Origin: Rudaea sp.
GTDB lineage: Bacteria; Pseudomonadota; Gammaproteobacteria; Xanthomonadales; Rhodanobacteraceae
Assembly (NCBI GenBank): GCA_031291055.1
Contig: JARLJU010000264.1
Span: 51,347-115,346, forward strand
DNA length: 64,000 bases
Direction of reading: 5' to 3'
In this document: positions 34,782-43,283 of the stretch, piece after piece
How the letters are laid out: every line of letters begins with the position of its first letter
Position numbering within the stretch: the first letter of the stretch is position 1
The notes under the pieces: generated by a model
Seen by the model: only the letters and a program-made list of their open reading frames with translations
Database searches by the model: none
Told to the model about the DNA's origin: nothing
Position numbers and translations under genes: made by a program

Positions 34782-35609
34782 ATGACGCGCCAACGAAAAA
34801 TGTTGCTCGTGTCTGCATGTGTTCTCCTTATATTTCTGTTGTCGCCAACAATATGGAATCTACTTGGCAATACAGCAACTTACTTACAAAAAAGCGGACG
34901 TGTTGTAGATGCGAGTACCAATTCTGGGATGCCGAACGTTTTTGTAATAGCGACTGCTAGCTATGGCGGCCAAAGTTTTATCAGCGGAACTTATGGCGGG
35001 CTGTTGTACCGTTATATAACTCGCACAGACGCCAATGGTATCTACTACATTCCGAGCAGTTGGGCGCATGCGGAATTCTGGTTCCCGCCCGCTCCGGGCA
35101 CCGCGCCTAGTACTGAATGGAGGATTGCTGTGTTCAAACCAGGCTATGCGGTTGAGGGAGATGAAACTTCCTGGAGTAATTTTGATAACGAAGGACAGCC
35201 ACTTTATTTGCCGCGCTCAGTCGGCCCAAGAACGGCAAATGGGTTTTCGTTTGGAGAAGTTAAGGTAGAACCAATCATGATGCGAGAAGTAAGGCAAACA
35301 TTAAAACAATCCGCTTTTTACTATCACGCTATTGTTGGCAGAGTTCGAGAACCTAGTCTTGAAGAATATGCACTACGTAAACTTGGATTCAACTTCTTCT
35401 TACCACAAGTTTGCAACTTGGATTTGTTTGCGAAATTGGATTTAACAACCATAAATACTTTACGTGATTTTTCTGCGAATCCTATAGCATTCGATATGAC
35501 GATGAAAGAAGCAGAGCCAGAAAACTGGGGAAAATTTGATACTCCTAGTCCACTATTTCTGGCGCGGGATGTTTGCAATGCGATGAAGGTCGCTGGAGAA
35601 GCGCGATGA
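34782..35609 (+). CDS. Membrane-anchored carboxypeptidase-regulatory-like domain protein, low GC
   Basis: I cannot name this 275-residue protein. A basic N-terminus and one helix (about residues 7-29) are followed by SGRVVDASTNSGMPNVFVIATAS, the start of a carboxypeptidase-regulatory-like beta-sandwich. A helical C-terminal region then contains LEEYALRKLGFNFFLPQVC. Base composition is clearly more A/T-rich than the flanking chromosome, suggesting a different origin. The ATG at 34782 follows GGAGATGTGAT, one base after the stop of the preceding fragment, and the stop overlaps the next start (ATGA). The tight linkage suggests the three products work together, probably at the cell surface. Confidence 0.65.
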   Translation: MTRQRKMLLVSACVLLIFLLSPTIWNLLGNTATYLQKSGRVVDASTNSGMPNVFVIATASYGGQSFISGTYGGLLYRYITRTDANGIYYIPSSWAHAEFWFPPAPGTAPSTEWRIAVFKPGYAVEGDETSWSNFDNEGQPLYLPRSVGPRTANGFSFGEVKVEPIMMREVRQTLKQSAFYYHAIVGRVREPSLEEYALRKLGFNFFLPQVCNLDLFAKLDLTTINTLRDFSANPIAFDMTMKEAEPENWGKFDTPSPLFLARDVCNAMKVAGEAR

Positions 35610-36124
35610 AGCGCCCGTGGATTGCGACATTGGCATTGGTGTGCTCTTTCGGCTGTGTAAGGCTATCCATTGCATACGAAACCGAAACACACGCATTAAT
35701 TACGCGCCAGGCATATGCGAACTCCGTACTTGCAAACACCCCGGTCGGTGAGTCCTCTGTCGCTCATGAGCTAGGTCTTGATCGTCTGAGCCCATCCACG
35801 CCATTCGATGACTACTGGCTTGGGCTATATAGCATCTACTACATCGATGGTGGAAATGCGGGTGTGATCGCACAAGGAAATACACCGGTTTTTCAAGTGG
35901 GTAGCTATGACAGTCCAGAAGAATTTGAGCGTTGCCAGATGAATGAACTGTTGCAAAGTTCGTTCCGTCCTTTGTTTGTTGACACAGTTTCGACCTTTGA
36001 TGAATTGCCTGCAAATGATCCTTTGCTGCCAATTCAAAATTGGATTGTACGCGGATCGATTCGTGAAGATGATCTAGGTAAGGCCGTAAGGCGTGTAGGG
36101 TGCATCTTGGATGCACCGTCTTGA
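35606..36124 (+). pseudogene. Secreted protein gene truncated by a REP-like element
   Basis: The 172-codon frame has a signal peptide (about residues 1-24, ending SIAYE) and then THALITRQAYANSVLANTP, HELGLDRLSPSTPFDDYWL and GSYDSPEEFERCQMNELLQ. It resembles the N-terminal part of larger secreted helical proteins whose first histidine ligates metal in some families, but the family is not certain. The last eleven codons are read through the first hairpin of the repeat at 36094-36168, which supplies the stop. The natural C-terminus therefore appears to be lost. It is low in GC like the preceding gene and coupled to it by ATGA. Confidence 0.55.
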
Positions 36125-36168
36125 CGGGATTGGCGTGATGGAGCGGCGCGTCCAAGACGCGCCCTACA
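36094..36168. repeat. REP/BIME-like pair of inverted hairpins
   Basis: Two 25-base arms in inverted orientation (36094-36118 and 36144-36168) match at 21 of 25 positions. Each arm is itself a hairpin with an 8-bp perfect stem and 3-base loop (GGTGCATC-TTG-GATGCACC and GGCGCGTC-CAA-GACGCGCC), with GTAG directly 5' of the stem in its own orientation. GTAG at the stem foot is the hallmark of REP elements mobilised by REP-associated tyrosine transposases. The four differences between arms fall at two base pairs, both compensatory. No transposase gene lies in the window. Confidence 0.75.
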
Positions 36169-36239
36169 TCAAAATCATTGGGCCATACTCGATTGATTTC
36201 GGAAGCCATTGCGAACTCACCTAGAAGACAGGCGCCGAT

Positions 36240-36557
36240 CTACCCCACGCACCCGCGCCGCAATACCCAGGCCCGAATCGGCAACGCAACACCGATCACG
36301 CCGAGGAACACGCCGTAGGCGAGCAGGGTCGCCGCGACCTGTTTCCACACCGAGCCGCCGACGCCGAGGCTGGAATGAAAACCCCAGCGTACGGCTAGGA
36401 GGCTGAGCGCGGCGGCGAGGATCAGGACGGCGAGGTCGGCGAGCAGGCGCAGCGCGCTGCGGTGCTTGCGCGGGAACAGGCAGTACAGCACGCCGGCGAT
36501 GCAGAACGCGGGGAAGAAAAGAATGAAGGCCAGGCCGGTCTCGACATTGCCGTGCAT
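36240..36557 (-). CDS. Small membrane protein of unknown function in cytochrome cluster
   Basis: This 105-residue protein has about three membrane helices (residues 8-27, 37-57 and 68-96), beginning MHGNVETGLAFILFFPAFCI. I do not recognise a family. AAGGA eight bases before the ATG supports the start. It lies 29 bases after the triheme cytochrome gene on the same strand and is probably cotranscribed with it, so a role in assembling or anchoring the cytochromes is possible but unproven. Confidence 0.7.
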   Translation of the reverse strand: MHGNVETGLAFILFFPAFCIAGVLYCLFPRKHRSALRLLADLAVLILAAALSLLAVRWGFHSSLGVGGSVWKQVAATLLAYGVFLGVIGVALPIRAWVLRRGCVG

Positions 36558-36586
36558 GCGGGTTCCTTGTCCGTGCTCGCAGGTTT

Positions 36587-37876
36587 TCAGTCGATCACGA
36601 TGCCGTACATCGCTTCGACATCGGCTGCCGCCAGCGGAGCGCGCTGGCCGCCCCAGGTGCCGCGCATGTAGTTCACGACGGCGGCGATTTCGGCCGAGCT
36701 CAGGTGCTGCACGTAGGGCGGCATCGAATAGGGTTGCGGATTTCCCGCGGTGGAGGCGGCCAGCGCGCCATACAGCACCATGCGCACGGCGTTGATCGGG
36801 TCGGGTGCGGTGACGGAGACCGCATCGCGCAGCGGCGGATATTTGTTGTCCACGCCTTCGCCATCGGCGCCGTGGCAATCCGTGCAGGCGCGCTTGTAGA
36901 TCTCGGCGCCGCTGCCCGATCCGCTGTCGCGCACCGGGATGATCTCGGCCTGGGCAAGCAGCGATGTCCCGGCCGCCTGCGGCGGCACGCGTTTCAGGTA
37001 ACGCGCGATGGCCATGGCATCGTCGTCGCTGAGCGCCTGCAGGCTGCCATAGACGACTTCGGCCATCGGCCCGTAGGCGGTACCGACGCTGGATGTGCCC
37101 GTGCGCAGGTACGCGGCCAGTTCTTCGACCGAGTAGCGCCGCAGTTGCTGGCTGTCGAGCGGCGGCGCGTACCAGCCCATGCCCGGAATGCGCCCGCCGG
37201 CAAGATAGCCTTGCTGCGGCAATGACCCGCGCGCGCCGCGCGTGCTGTGGCACATGGCGCAGTGCGCGAGTCCGTCGACGAGATAACGCCCGCGATCGGA
37301 CGATGGCGCGGCGACGAGCGGCCGGTAATACAGCATGCGCCAGCCGATCAGCGCGGTGCGCCAACTGGCCGGGAAGTCCAGACGATTGGGCGGCGGCGTT
37401 GCGGCCGTTGCCGGCAGCGTGTGCAGGTAGGCATACAGCGCATCCAGATCCGCGTCCGCGAGCAAGGCGAAATTCGCGTAGGGAAATACCGGATAGAGCA
37501 CGCCATGCCGGCTGACGCCGTTGCGCATCGTGTGCGCGAACTCATCGGCGGACCAGTCGCCGAGGCCGGTGTTCGCATCCGGCGTCAGGTTCGAGCTGTA
37601 GATCGTGCCGTAGCCGGTCGCGAAGGCGCGGCCGCCGGCAAACGGCGCGCCGCCGCGTGTGGTGTGGCAGGTCACGCAATTGCCGATGCGTGCAATATAT
37701 TCGCCGCGCGCAATAGTCGCCGCGTCGCTAGCGACGACGCGGGTGCTGCCCTGCGGAATGCGATACGGCGCCAAACCGCCCTGGCGCAGGAACAGGACGC
37801 CGCCGACCGCCAGCGCCGCCAGCACGAGCGGCAGGAGGACGAGGGCGAAGACCACTGAATATCGCCGCAGGCTCAC
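36587..37876 (-). CDS. Triheme cytochrome c (alcohol/aldehyde dehydrogenase cytochrome-subunit type)
   Basis: This 429-residue protein has a membrane anchor (about residues 9-29) and three CXXCH heme sites: CVTCH (about residue 60), CAMCH (about 207) and CTDCH (about 332). The spacing and the motifs GGRAFATGYGTIYSSNLTPD and RGRYLVDGLAHCAMCHSTRG match the triheme cytochrome subunits of membrane-bound alcohol and aldehyde dehydrogenases, which pass electrons to ubiquinone or oxidases. No dehydrogenase subunit is next to it. The GTG start at 37876 overlaps the stop of the upstream cytochrome gene and follows GGAGA. Confidence 0.88.
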   Translation of the reverse strand: MSLRRYSVVFALVLLPLVLAALAVGGVLFLRQGGLAPYRIPQGSTRVVASDAATIARGEYIARIGNCVTCHTTRGGAPFAGGRAFATGYGTIYSSNLTPDANTGLGDWSADEFAHTMRNGVSRHGVLYPVFPYANFALLADADLDALYAYLHTLPATAATPPPNRLDFPASWRTALIGWRMLYYRPLVAAPSSDRGRYLVDGLAHCAMCHSTRGARGSLPQQGYLAGGRIPGMGWYAPPLDSQQLRRYSVEELAAYLRTGTSSVGTAYGPMAEVVYGSLQALSDDDAMAIARYLKRVPPQAAGTSLLAQAEIIPVRDSGSGSGAEIYKRACTDCHGADGEGVDNKYPPLRDAVSVTAPDPINAVRMVLYGALAASTAGNPQPYSMPPYVQHLSSAEIAAVVNYMRGTWGGQRAPLAAADVEAMYGIVID

Positions 37877-38586
37877 GGTGCATTCTCCGCGTGCGGCAAC
37901 GAGCCGCAGGCCTTGGGCGGCACGAAGCTGCCGGCCGGGGCCGGGCGCGCGCCGTCGGGATTGGATTGCTGCGAAAGCCAGGTCGCGATCGCGCGGATGT
38001 CCTCGGGCGCGATGCGTTCGGCGACGTCGTGCATGCAGTCGGGCGGGGCGCCGTGGCGAATGCCTTCGCGCCAGCTGCCGAACTGGGCGATGACATAGTC
38101 GGCCGGCAGGCCGACAAGGGCCGGCACGCCCGGCTCCAGGCCGGCCAGATTCGTGCCATGACATTCGCTGCAGGCGGGCACGCCGCGGCCCGGGTCGCCG
38201 TGCTCGACCAGGGTTTCCGCGACTTTGCGCCGCGCGCTGGTGAGTGCGGCGGCGCCGGTATCGGCAGCGCGCGTACGCGGCGCCAGTGCGGCGTAGTGGT
38301 CGGCGATTTCGTGCAGGAAGCGGTCGTCGGCAAACTGCACCAGCCAGGTCATTTGCGTATTCGTGCGCCGGCCGTCGCGGAACCCCTTCAACTGCTCGAA
38401 CAGGTAGCCGGCGGGTTTTCCGGCCAGATGCGGGTAGTACTCGGAGCCGCGCACACCTTCGCCGTGCTCGCCGTGGCAGGCCGCGCAGGCGGCAAGGTGT
38501 TCGCCGAACCCGGCTTGTGCCGCTGCGGTCGTGGCGGCCAGCGCCAGAAAGGCCGCAATAATGATTGGCAGTCGATTCGGCATCAT
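37873..38586 (-). CDS. Diheme cytochrome c4-type protein
   Basis: This 237-residue periplasmic cytochrome has a signal peptide (about residues 1-23) and two heme sites, CAACH (about 34-38) and CSECH (about 139-143). The layout, two cytochrome c domains each starting with a heme site and followed by methionine-containing loops (TNTQMTWLVQF), fits cytochrome c4, an electron donor to terminal oxidases. Its stop overlaps the GTG of the triheme cytochrome, so the two proteins are translationally coupled and probably form one electron path. Two adjacent ATGs make the exact start ambiguous by one codon. Confidence 0.88.
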   Translation of the reverse strand: MMPNRLPIIIAAFLALAATTAAAQAGFGEHLAACAACHGEHGEGVRGSEYYPHLAGKPAGYLFEQLKGFRDGRRTNTQMTWLVQFADDRFLHEIADHYAALAPRTRAADTGAAALTSARRKVAETLVEHGDPGRGVPACSECHGTNLAGLEPGVPALVGLPADYVIAQFGSWREGIRHGAPPDCMHDVAERIAPEDIRAIATWLSQQSNPDGARPAPAGSFVPPKACGSLPHAENAP

Positions 38587-38620
38587 TGATTGCGCGATGG
38601 AAAGCGTCGCCGCTTGCCGC

Positions 38621-38827
38621 TCAGCCGACGCCGTGCGGCTGGATCCAGCCCATCCAGATTCCGAACATGACGCACAGGATCAGGCCGACCGACAGACCGA
38701 TGCGACGGGTCAGCGCGTTGACCGTACGGCCGGTCGAGCCGTCATCGACCATCATGTAGTACAGCCCCGCACCCAGGTTGTAGATGATCGCGACCAGCAT
38801 CGCGACGATCAGGATCTTGCCGGCCAT
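38621..38827 (-). CDS. DUF2909 family twin-helix membrane protein
   Basis: This 68-residue protein has two helices (about residues 4-26 and 42-62) joined by VDDGSTGRTVNALTRRIGLSV. This matches DUF2909, small proteins usually found near cytochrome oxidase assembly genes. Here it lies directly upstream of the cytochrome c4-type gene on the same strand, in keeping with a part in respiratory-chain assembly. No biochemical function is established. Confidence 0.85.
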   Translation of the reverse strand: MAGKILIVAMLVAIIYNLGAGLYYMMVDDGSTGRTVNALTRRIGLSVGLILCVMFGIWMGWIQPHGVG

Positions 38828-38962
38828 GTGGCCTCCTTCATTCGGTAGTTCCCGCTCAGTATTTTTCCGGCAATCCTACCCTCCCGCGCCCGCGACCGGA
38901 CCGATCAGTAGGCGCGAAAAAGACCGTATCAGACCTCGGTGCGTGTCGTTGATGCTTGCCGG

Positions 38963-40378
38963 TCAGGTTGCGGCGGCCACCAGCGATCCCAACGTCGCCA
39001 GAGCCGCTTCCATGCGCGCGTCCCAGGGATGGCCGTAGTTCAGCCGCAGGCAGTGCCCGAAGTCGCCGCGCAGGGAAAAAATCGGCCCCGGCGCAACGGT
39101 GATGCCCAAGGCCAGCGCCTTGTGGTGGATGTCGATCGCATCGATGCCGGGGCCGAGTTCGACCCAGAGAAAATAGCCGCCATCCGGACGCGTCGCGCGC
39201 GTGCCTGGCGGGAAGTGCCGGGCAATCGCGCCGAGCATGGCATCACGCTGCGTCGACAAGACAAGGCGAAGCTGGCGCAGGTGTTTGTCGTAGCCGGCCT
39301 TCTCCAGATACGCGCAGAGCGTGGCTTCGGCCGGCACCGACGCGGTGAGGCTGGCGCCCAGTTTCAGCCGCGCCACTTTCTGCGCGAATCGCCCGGGCGC
39401 CGCCCAGCCGATGCGGTAGCCCGGTGCCAGGCATTTGGAGAACGACGAACAGTGCATGACCAGGCCGTGCCTGTCGTACGCCTTGGCCGGCACCGGACGG
39501 CGCTCGCCGAAGTACAGCTCGGCATAGACATCGTCCTCGATCATGGGTGTTTCGTGACGCGCCAGCAACTCGACCAGCTCGCGTTTCTTCGCGTCCGGCA
39601 TCAGGCTGCCGAGCGGATTCTGGAAGTTGGTCATCAACCAGCACGCACGCGGACGATGCCGCTCAAGTACTGCGGCGAGCGCGCTCAGCTCGATGCCTTC
39701 GCGCGGGTGCGTCGGCACTTCGATTGCCTGCAGGCCGCGGCGTTCGAGCGCCTGCAAGGCGGCATAGAATGTCGGCGATTCGATCACGACCGCGTCGCCC
39801 GGCTGCGTCACTGCGGCCAGGCACAGGTTCAGTGCCTCCATCGCACCGTTGGTGATCACGATCTCATCGGCGTGCACCGGCAACCCGTCGATCAGATAGC
39901 GCAGTGCGATCTGCCGACGCAGGGGCACATTGCCCTGATCCAGATAGTCGACGCTGGCACGCGGATCGAGTTTCTGCACGGTCGATGCCATCACCCTGGC
40001 CAGACGCTGCAACGGAAACAGCGACGGGCTCGGGAATGCGGATCCCAGCGGCACCACATCACGCTTCATGGTCGCGCGCAGGATCGAAAAAACGCGCTCG
40101 CCGACCGTGACCGCGATCGATTGCGTATCCGGTTGCGACGACGCTTCCAGAGGCTGCGGCCGCGGCGCCGGATCCGCGGCCACGAAATAGCCGGATCGTT
40201 CGCGGGCGCGGATCAGGCCCCGCGCTTCCAGCAGGTAGTAGGCCTTGAATACGGTGGACGCACTGATGGTGCGCGCGGCGGAGGTCTGCCGCACGGAGGG
40301 CAGGCGGTCGCCCGTGCGCAATACGCCGGAAAGAATCGATGCGGCTATCTCGTCGGCCAGGGCCTCATAGCGTTTCAA
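38963..40378 (-). CDS. MocR-type transcriptional regulator (GntR HTH plus aminotransferase domain)
   Basis: This 471-residue fusion has an N-terminal GntR winged helix (KRYEALADEIAASILSGVLR, DRLPSVRQTSAARTISASTV) joined to a class I PLP aminotransferase domain. The PLP lysine is in SSFSKCLAPGYRIGW and the phosphate/ring contacts lie in MIEDDVYAELYFG. MocR proteins use bound PLP with an effector to control vitamin B6, GABA or other amine genes. The start is a TTG at 40378, because family members begin at exactly this RYE segment; the upstream Shine-Dalgarno is poor. The molybdenum hydroxylase genes next door could be its targets, but no evidence ties them together. Confidence 0.9.
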   Translation of the reverse strand: MKRYEALADEIAASILSGVLRTGDRLPSVRQTSAARTISASTVFKAYYLLEARGLIRARERSGYFVAADPAPRPQPLEASSQPDTQSIAVTVGERVFSILRATMKRDVVPLGSAFPSPSLFPLQRLARVMASTVQKLDPRASVDYLDQGNVPLRRQIALRYLIDGLPVHADEIVITNGAMEALNLCLAAVTQPGDAVVIESPTFYAALQALERRGLQAIEVPTHPREGIELSALAAVLERHRPRACWLMTNFQNPLGSLMPDAKKRELVELLARHETPMIEDDVYAELYFGERRPVPAKAYDRHGLVMHCSSFSKCLAPGYRIGWAAPGRFAQKVARLKLGASLTASVPAEATLCAYLEKAGYDKHLRQLRLVLSTQRDAMLGAIARHFPPGTRATRPDGGYFLWVELGPGIDAIDIHHKALALGITVAPGPIFSLRGDFGHCLRLNYGHPWDARMEAALATLGSLVAAAT

Positions 40379-40452
40379 GGAAGATCGCGCCCCACCTGAC
40401 TCTCGGCTACCGCCGTCGCCGCGCCATTATCCTAAAGCCGGCTGCGGCGTGC

Positions 40453-42762
40453 TCAACTTTTCTGCACCGAAGTTGCCGCGAGCGCCTGCAGCACCGCTTC
40501 AGGCCGTATCGGGATATGGCGCAGGCGCGCGCCGACCGCAGCGAAGATTGCGTTGCCGATCGCCGGACCGGTGACCGTGGTGGCCGGCTCGCCCAGGCCG
40601 ACCGGCGATTCGGTGCTGCTGACGAATTCGATGTCCATTTCCGGCACGTCGCGCATGCGCAGCGGCGTGTAGGTATCGAGGTTGGTGTCCCTGACCTGGC
40701 CGTTGACGAATTCGGTGCCTTCGTGCAGCGCCATGCTCGCGCCCCACAGCGACGCGCCTTCGACCTGGGCGAGCGCACCGTCCGGATGCACGATCGTGCC
40801 GGCGTCGACGACGACCGTGAGTTTTTCCAGCCTGACCATACCGGTGCGGCGATCGACCTTCACCCGCGCGACGCAGGCGGTCCAGGTCGGCATGTCGCGT
40901 TCCTGACCGAACGTGGTAGCGATGCCCAGGCCCGTATCTTTTGGCAGGGTGCCGCCCCAGCCGGCTTTTTCCGCGGCGCGCCTGACCACGTTGGCCTGGC
41001 GTGCGGCGCCACCGACTGCGCTCTTGTCGTCGCCGGCGTTCTTGCCCTTGGCGTCGAGCAGGGAAATGCGGAAGGCCACCGGATCGATGCCGGCCACGTG
41101 CGCCGCTTCGTCCATGAAGCTCTCCAGCGCCCAGTTCGTCCAGCCCGGCCCCACCGAGCGCAGCCAGCCGGGCCGGAACGTGCTGTTGGCCAGGTCGTTG
41201 GAAATCGCGCGCACGCGATGCGCGCCGACCGAGTACCAGTGATCGGCGCCTGAAATCGCGAACGGATCGTAGGGTTCGCCGTTCTTGCCCTTGGGCATGA
41301 AGCTGGGGATCATCACCTGGGTCGGCCAGCCGGCGCTGGCATCGTGTTGCATGCCGATCACCCTGCCGCCCTCGCCGAAAGCCATGCGCACGCGTTGTAC
41401 CGATGCCGAACGCGGCGAGTCGAAAAGCACATCGTCGGCGCGCGTGAACACCAGCTTCACCGGTTTGCCGAGCGCCTTGGAAGCGAGCGCGGCAGGTACG
41501 GCGTAATCACCATTGAGGCGTCGCCCGAAACCGCCGCCGAGAAGATACGTGCGCATTACCACCTTGTCTTCGCCGACGCCGAGCGCCTTGGCCAGCGTCG
41601 GCAGGATCAGCGACTGCCACTGGTTGCCGGTGTGGATTTCCCAGATGCCGTTTTTCTCGAACGCAAGCGCGTTGAGCGGTTCGAGCTGGAAATGCAGAAC
41701 GGTGCTCGTCGTATACGTCTGTTCGAGTTTCGACTTGGCCGTCGCAAATGCCTCATCGACACCCTCGTCGGCGACGACGAGCGAACCGCCCTTCGGATCG
41801 TCGATGAGCTTCGTGCCGTGATCCAGGATGTCTTTCTCGGAAACCTTGGTGGCGTCGCCCGACGCCCACACCACGTTGACTTTTTTTGCGGCGCGGTCGG
41901 CCGCCACGAATGAATCGGCGACCACCACGACCCAGCCCGGCACGGTGCCGGAAGGATCGTCGAGAGCGAGCGTCTTGATGTAGCCGTTGAGGTCCCTGGC
42001 GGCGGAATCGTCGATCGAGACCACCTTGGAACTGTTGCGCGTCGGCGGAAGTTTTGGCCGCGCGAACACCATGCCGTCGACTTCGGCGTCCAGTCCGTAG
42101 CGTGCGCTGCCATTGGTCTTGGAGGGAATGTCGATGGCCTGCATCGGCGTGCCGATCAGGCGGCGATCGGCCGCTTTCTTGATCGGCATCGCCTTCAATT
42201 CGTCCGCCGTGTAGACGCGCGCGAGATTGCCCTTGCGCACGATGTCGGCATAGCTGATCGATTTGCCGCCTGCGCTGACGACGCCGTTGCGTGCCGTGCA
42301 GGCGTTCCTGGAGACGCCAAGCAACTTGGCGGCTTCTTCGATCAGCGTGATGCGACCCGCCGCGCCGGCCTGACTCAGATACGGAAAACTCTGCCAGACC
42401 GACCAGCTGCCGCCGGTGACCATCAGTCCCCACTTCGGGTCCGTGTCGACGGCGTTGATGCGAACCGAATCCCAGTTCGCCTCCAGCTCGTCGGCAACGA
42501 TGCGCGCCAGCGCGGTGCCGACATGCTGGCCCATTTCGGCACGCATGATGTTGACCGTGACGATGCCGTCGTGATCGATGTGGTACCAGATCGTCGGCTC
42601 GAAATTCCTCTCCGCGACGGCCGCCGCAGGATCGGCGAAGGCACTGCCCGGACTCAGGAACGCGAGGGTGAACCCGGCGCCCGCGGCGCCGATCAGGAAA
42701 CCGCGCCGCGACAATTGCGGCGTCGATGCGGCAGCACCGGCGAGCTTCGGGAGATTGCTCAT
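40453..42762 (-). CDS. Molybdopterin-binding large subunit, isoquinoline 1-oxidoreductase type (second copy)
   Basis: This 769-residue subunit is the paralogue of the protein at 17291. A twin-arginine signal (LSRRGFLIGAAGAGFTLAFL) directs the loaded complex to the periplasm. The cofactor loop [13 protein letters not shown] and the C-terminal GLGEPATTVTGPAIGNAI carrying the active-site glutamate are present. TFRPGWLRSVGPGWTNWALESFMDEAA matches the family core. It overlaps the 2Fe-2S subunit stop by ATGA and is the last gene of a cytochrome - 2Fe-2S - molybdopterin operon, the arrangement of periplasmic aldehyde and N-heterocycle dehydrogenases that feed the respiratory chain. Confidence 0.92.
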   Translation of the reverse strand: MSNLPKLAGAAASTPQLSRRGFLIGAAGAGFTLAFLSPGSAFADPAAAVAERNFEPTIWYHIDHDGIVTVNIMRAEMGQHVGTALARIVADELEANWDSVRINAVDTDPKWGLMVTGGSWSVWQSFPYLSQAGAAGRITLIEEAAKLLGVSRNACTARNGVVSAGGKSISYADIVRKGNLARVYTADELKAMPIKKAADRRLIGTPMQAIDIPSKTNGSARYGLDAEVDGMVFARPKLPPTRNSSKVVSIDDSAARDLNGYIKTLALDDPSGTVPGWVVVVADSFVAADRAAKKVNVVWASGDATKVSEKDILDHGTKLIDDPKGGSLVVADEGVDEAFATAKSKLEQTYTTSTVLHFQLEPLNALAFEKNGIWEIHTGNQWQSLILPTLAKALGVGEDKVVMRTYLLGGGFGRRLNGDYAVPAALASKALGKPVKLVFTRADDVLFDSPRSASVQRVRMAFGEGGRVIGMQHDASAGWPTQVMIPSFMPKGKNGEPYDPFAISGADHWYSVGAHRVRAISNDLANSTFRPGWLRSVGPGWTNWALESFMDEAAHVAGIDPVAFRISLLDAKGKNAGDDKSAVGGAARQANVVRRAAEKAGWGGTLPKDTGLGIATTFGQERDMPTWTACVARVKVDRRTGMVRLEKLTVVVDAGTIVHPDGALAQVEGASLWGASMALHEGTEFVNGQVRDTNLDTYTPLRMRDVPEMDIEFVSSTESPVGLGEPATTVTGPAIGNAIFAAVGARLRHIPIRPEAVLQALAATSVQKS

Positions 42763-43241
42763 GACGAAGCGCCCGTAGTTGCCGCGCCGGCCAGTTCCGC
42801 GGCGGCGAGCTTGATCGCCTTGCGGATGCGCGCATAGGCCATGCAGCGGCAAAGATTGCCGCTCATGATGTTGTCGATGTCGGCGTCGCTCGGGTTCGGG
42901 TAATCCTTGAGCATCGACGCGGCCTGCATGATCTGGCCGGACTGGCAGTAGCCGCATTGCGGCGTCTGCGCCTGGATCCAGGCTTTCTGCAGGGGGTGCT
43001 GTCCGGCCGCATCCAGTCCTTCGATCGTCGTGATCTCTGCACCACCCACGGCGCTCAGCGGCGTGATGCACGAACGCACGGCGCGGCCATCGATGTGCAC
43101 GGTGCAGGCCCCGCACATGCCGATGCCGCAGCCGAACTTGGTGCCCTTGATGCCGAACACGTCGCGGATTGCCCACAGCAGCGACGTGTCTTCATCGATA
43201 TCGACGATGATGGATTTGCCATTGAGATTGAACTCGGTCAT
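42759..43241 (-). CDS. 2Fe-2S subunit of molybdenum hydroxylase (second copy)
   Basis: This 160-residue subunit carries two 2Fe-2S clusters: KFGCGIGMCGACTVHIDG and a downstream cysteine for the ferredoxin-type centre, then QCGYCQSGQI and GNLCRCMAYARIRKAI for the helical centre. It has no signal peptide, so it is probably exported bound to the twin-arginine partner. It lies 42 bases after the triheme cytochrome gene and overlaps the large subunit. It is shorter at its N-terminus than the copy at 19537. Confidence 0.94.
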   Translation of the reverse strand: MTEFNLNGKSIIVDIDEDTSLLWAIRDVFGIKGTKFGCGIGMCGACTVHIDGRAVRSCITPLSAVGGAEITTIEGLDAAGQHPLQKAWIQAQTPQCGYCQSGQIMQAASMLKDYPNPSDADIDNIMSGNLCRCMAYARIRKAIKLAAAELAGAATTGASS

Positions 43242-43283
43242 GAGCGAAGGGCTCCGGGCGGCGATTGCATGATCCTTCCTTTC

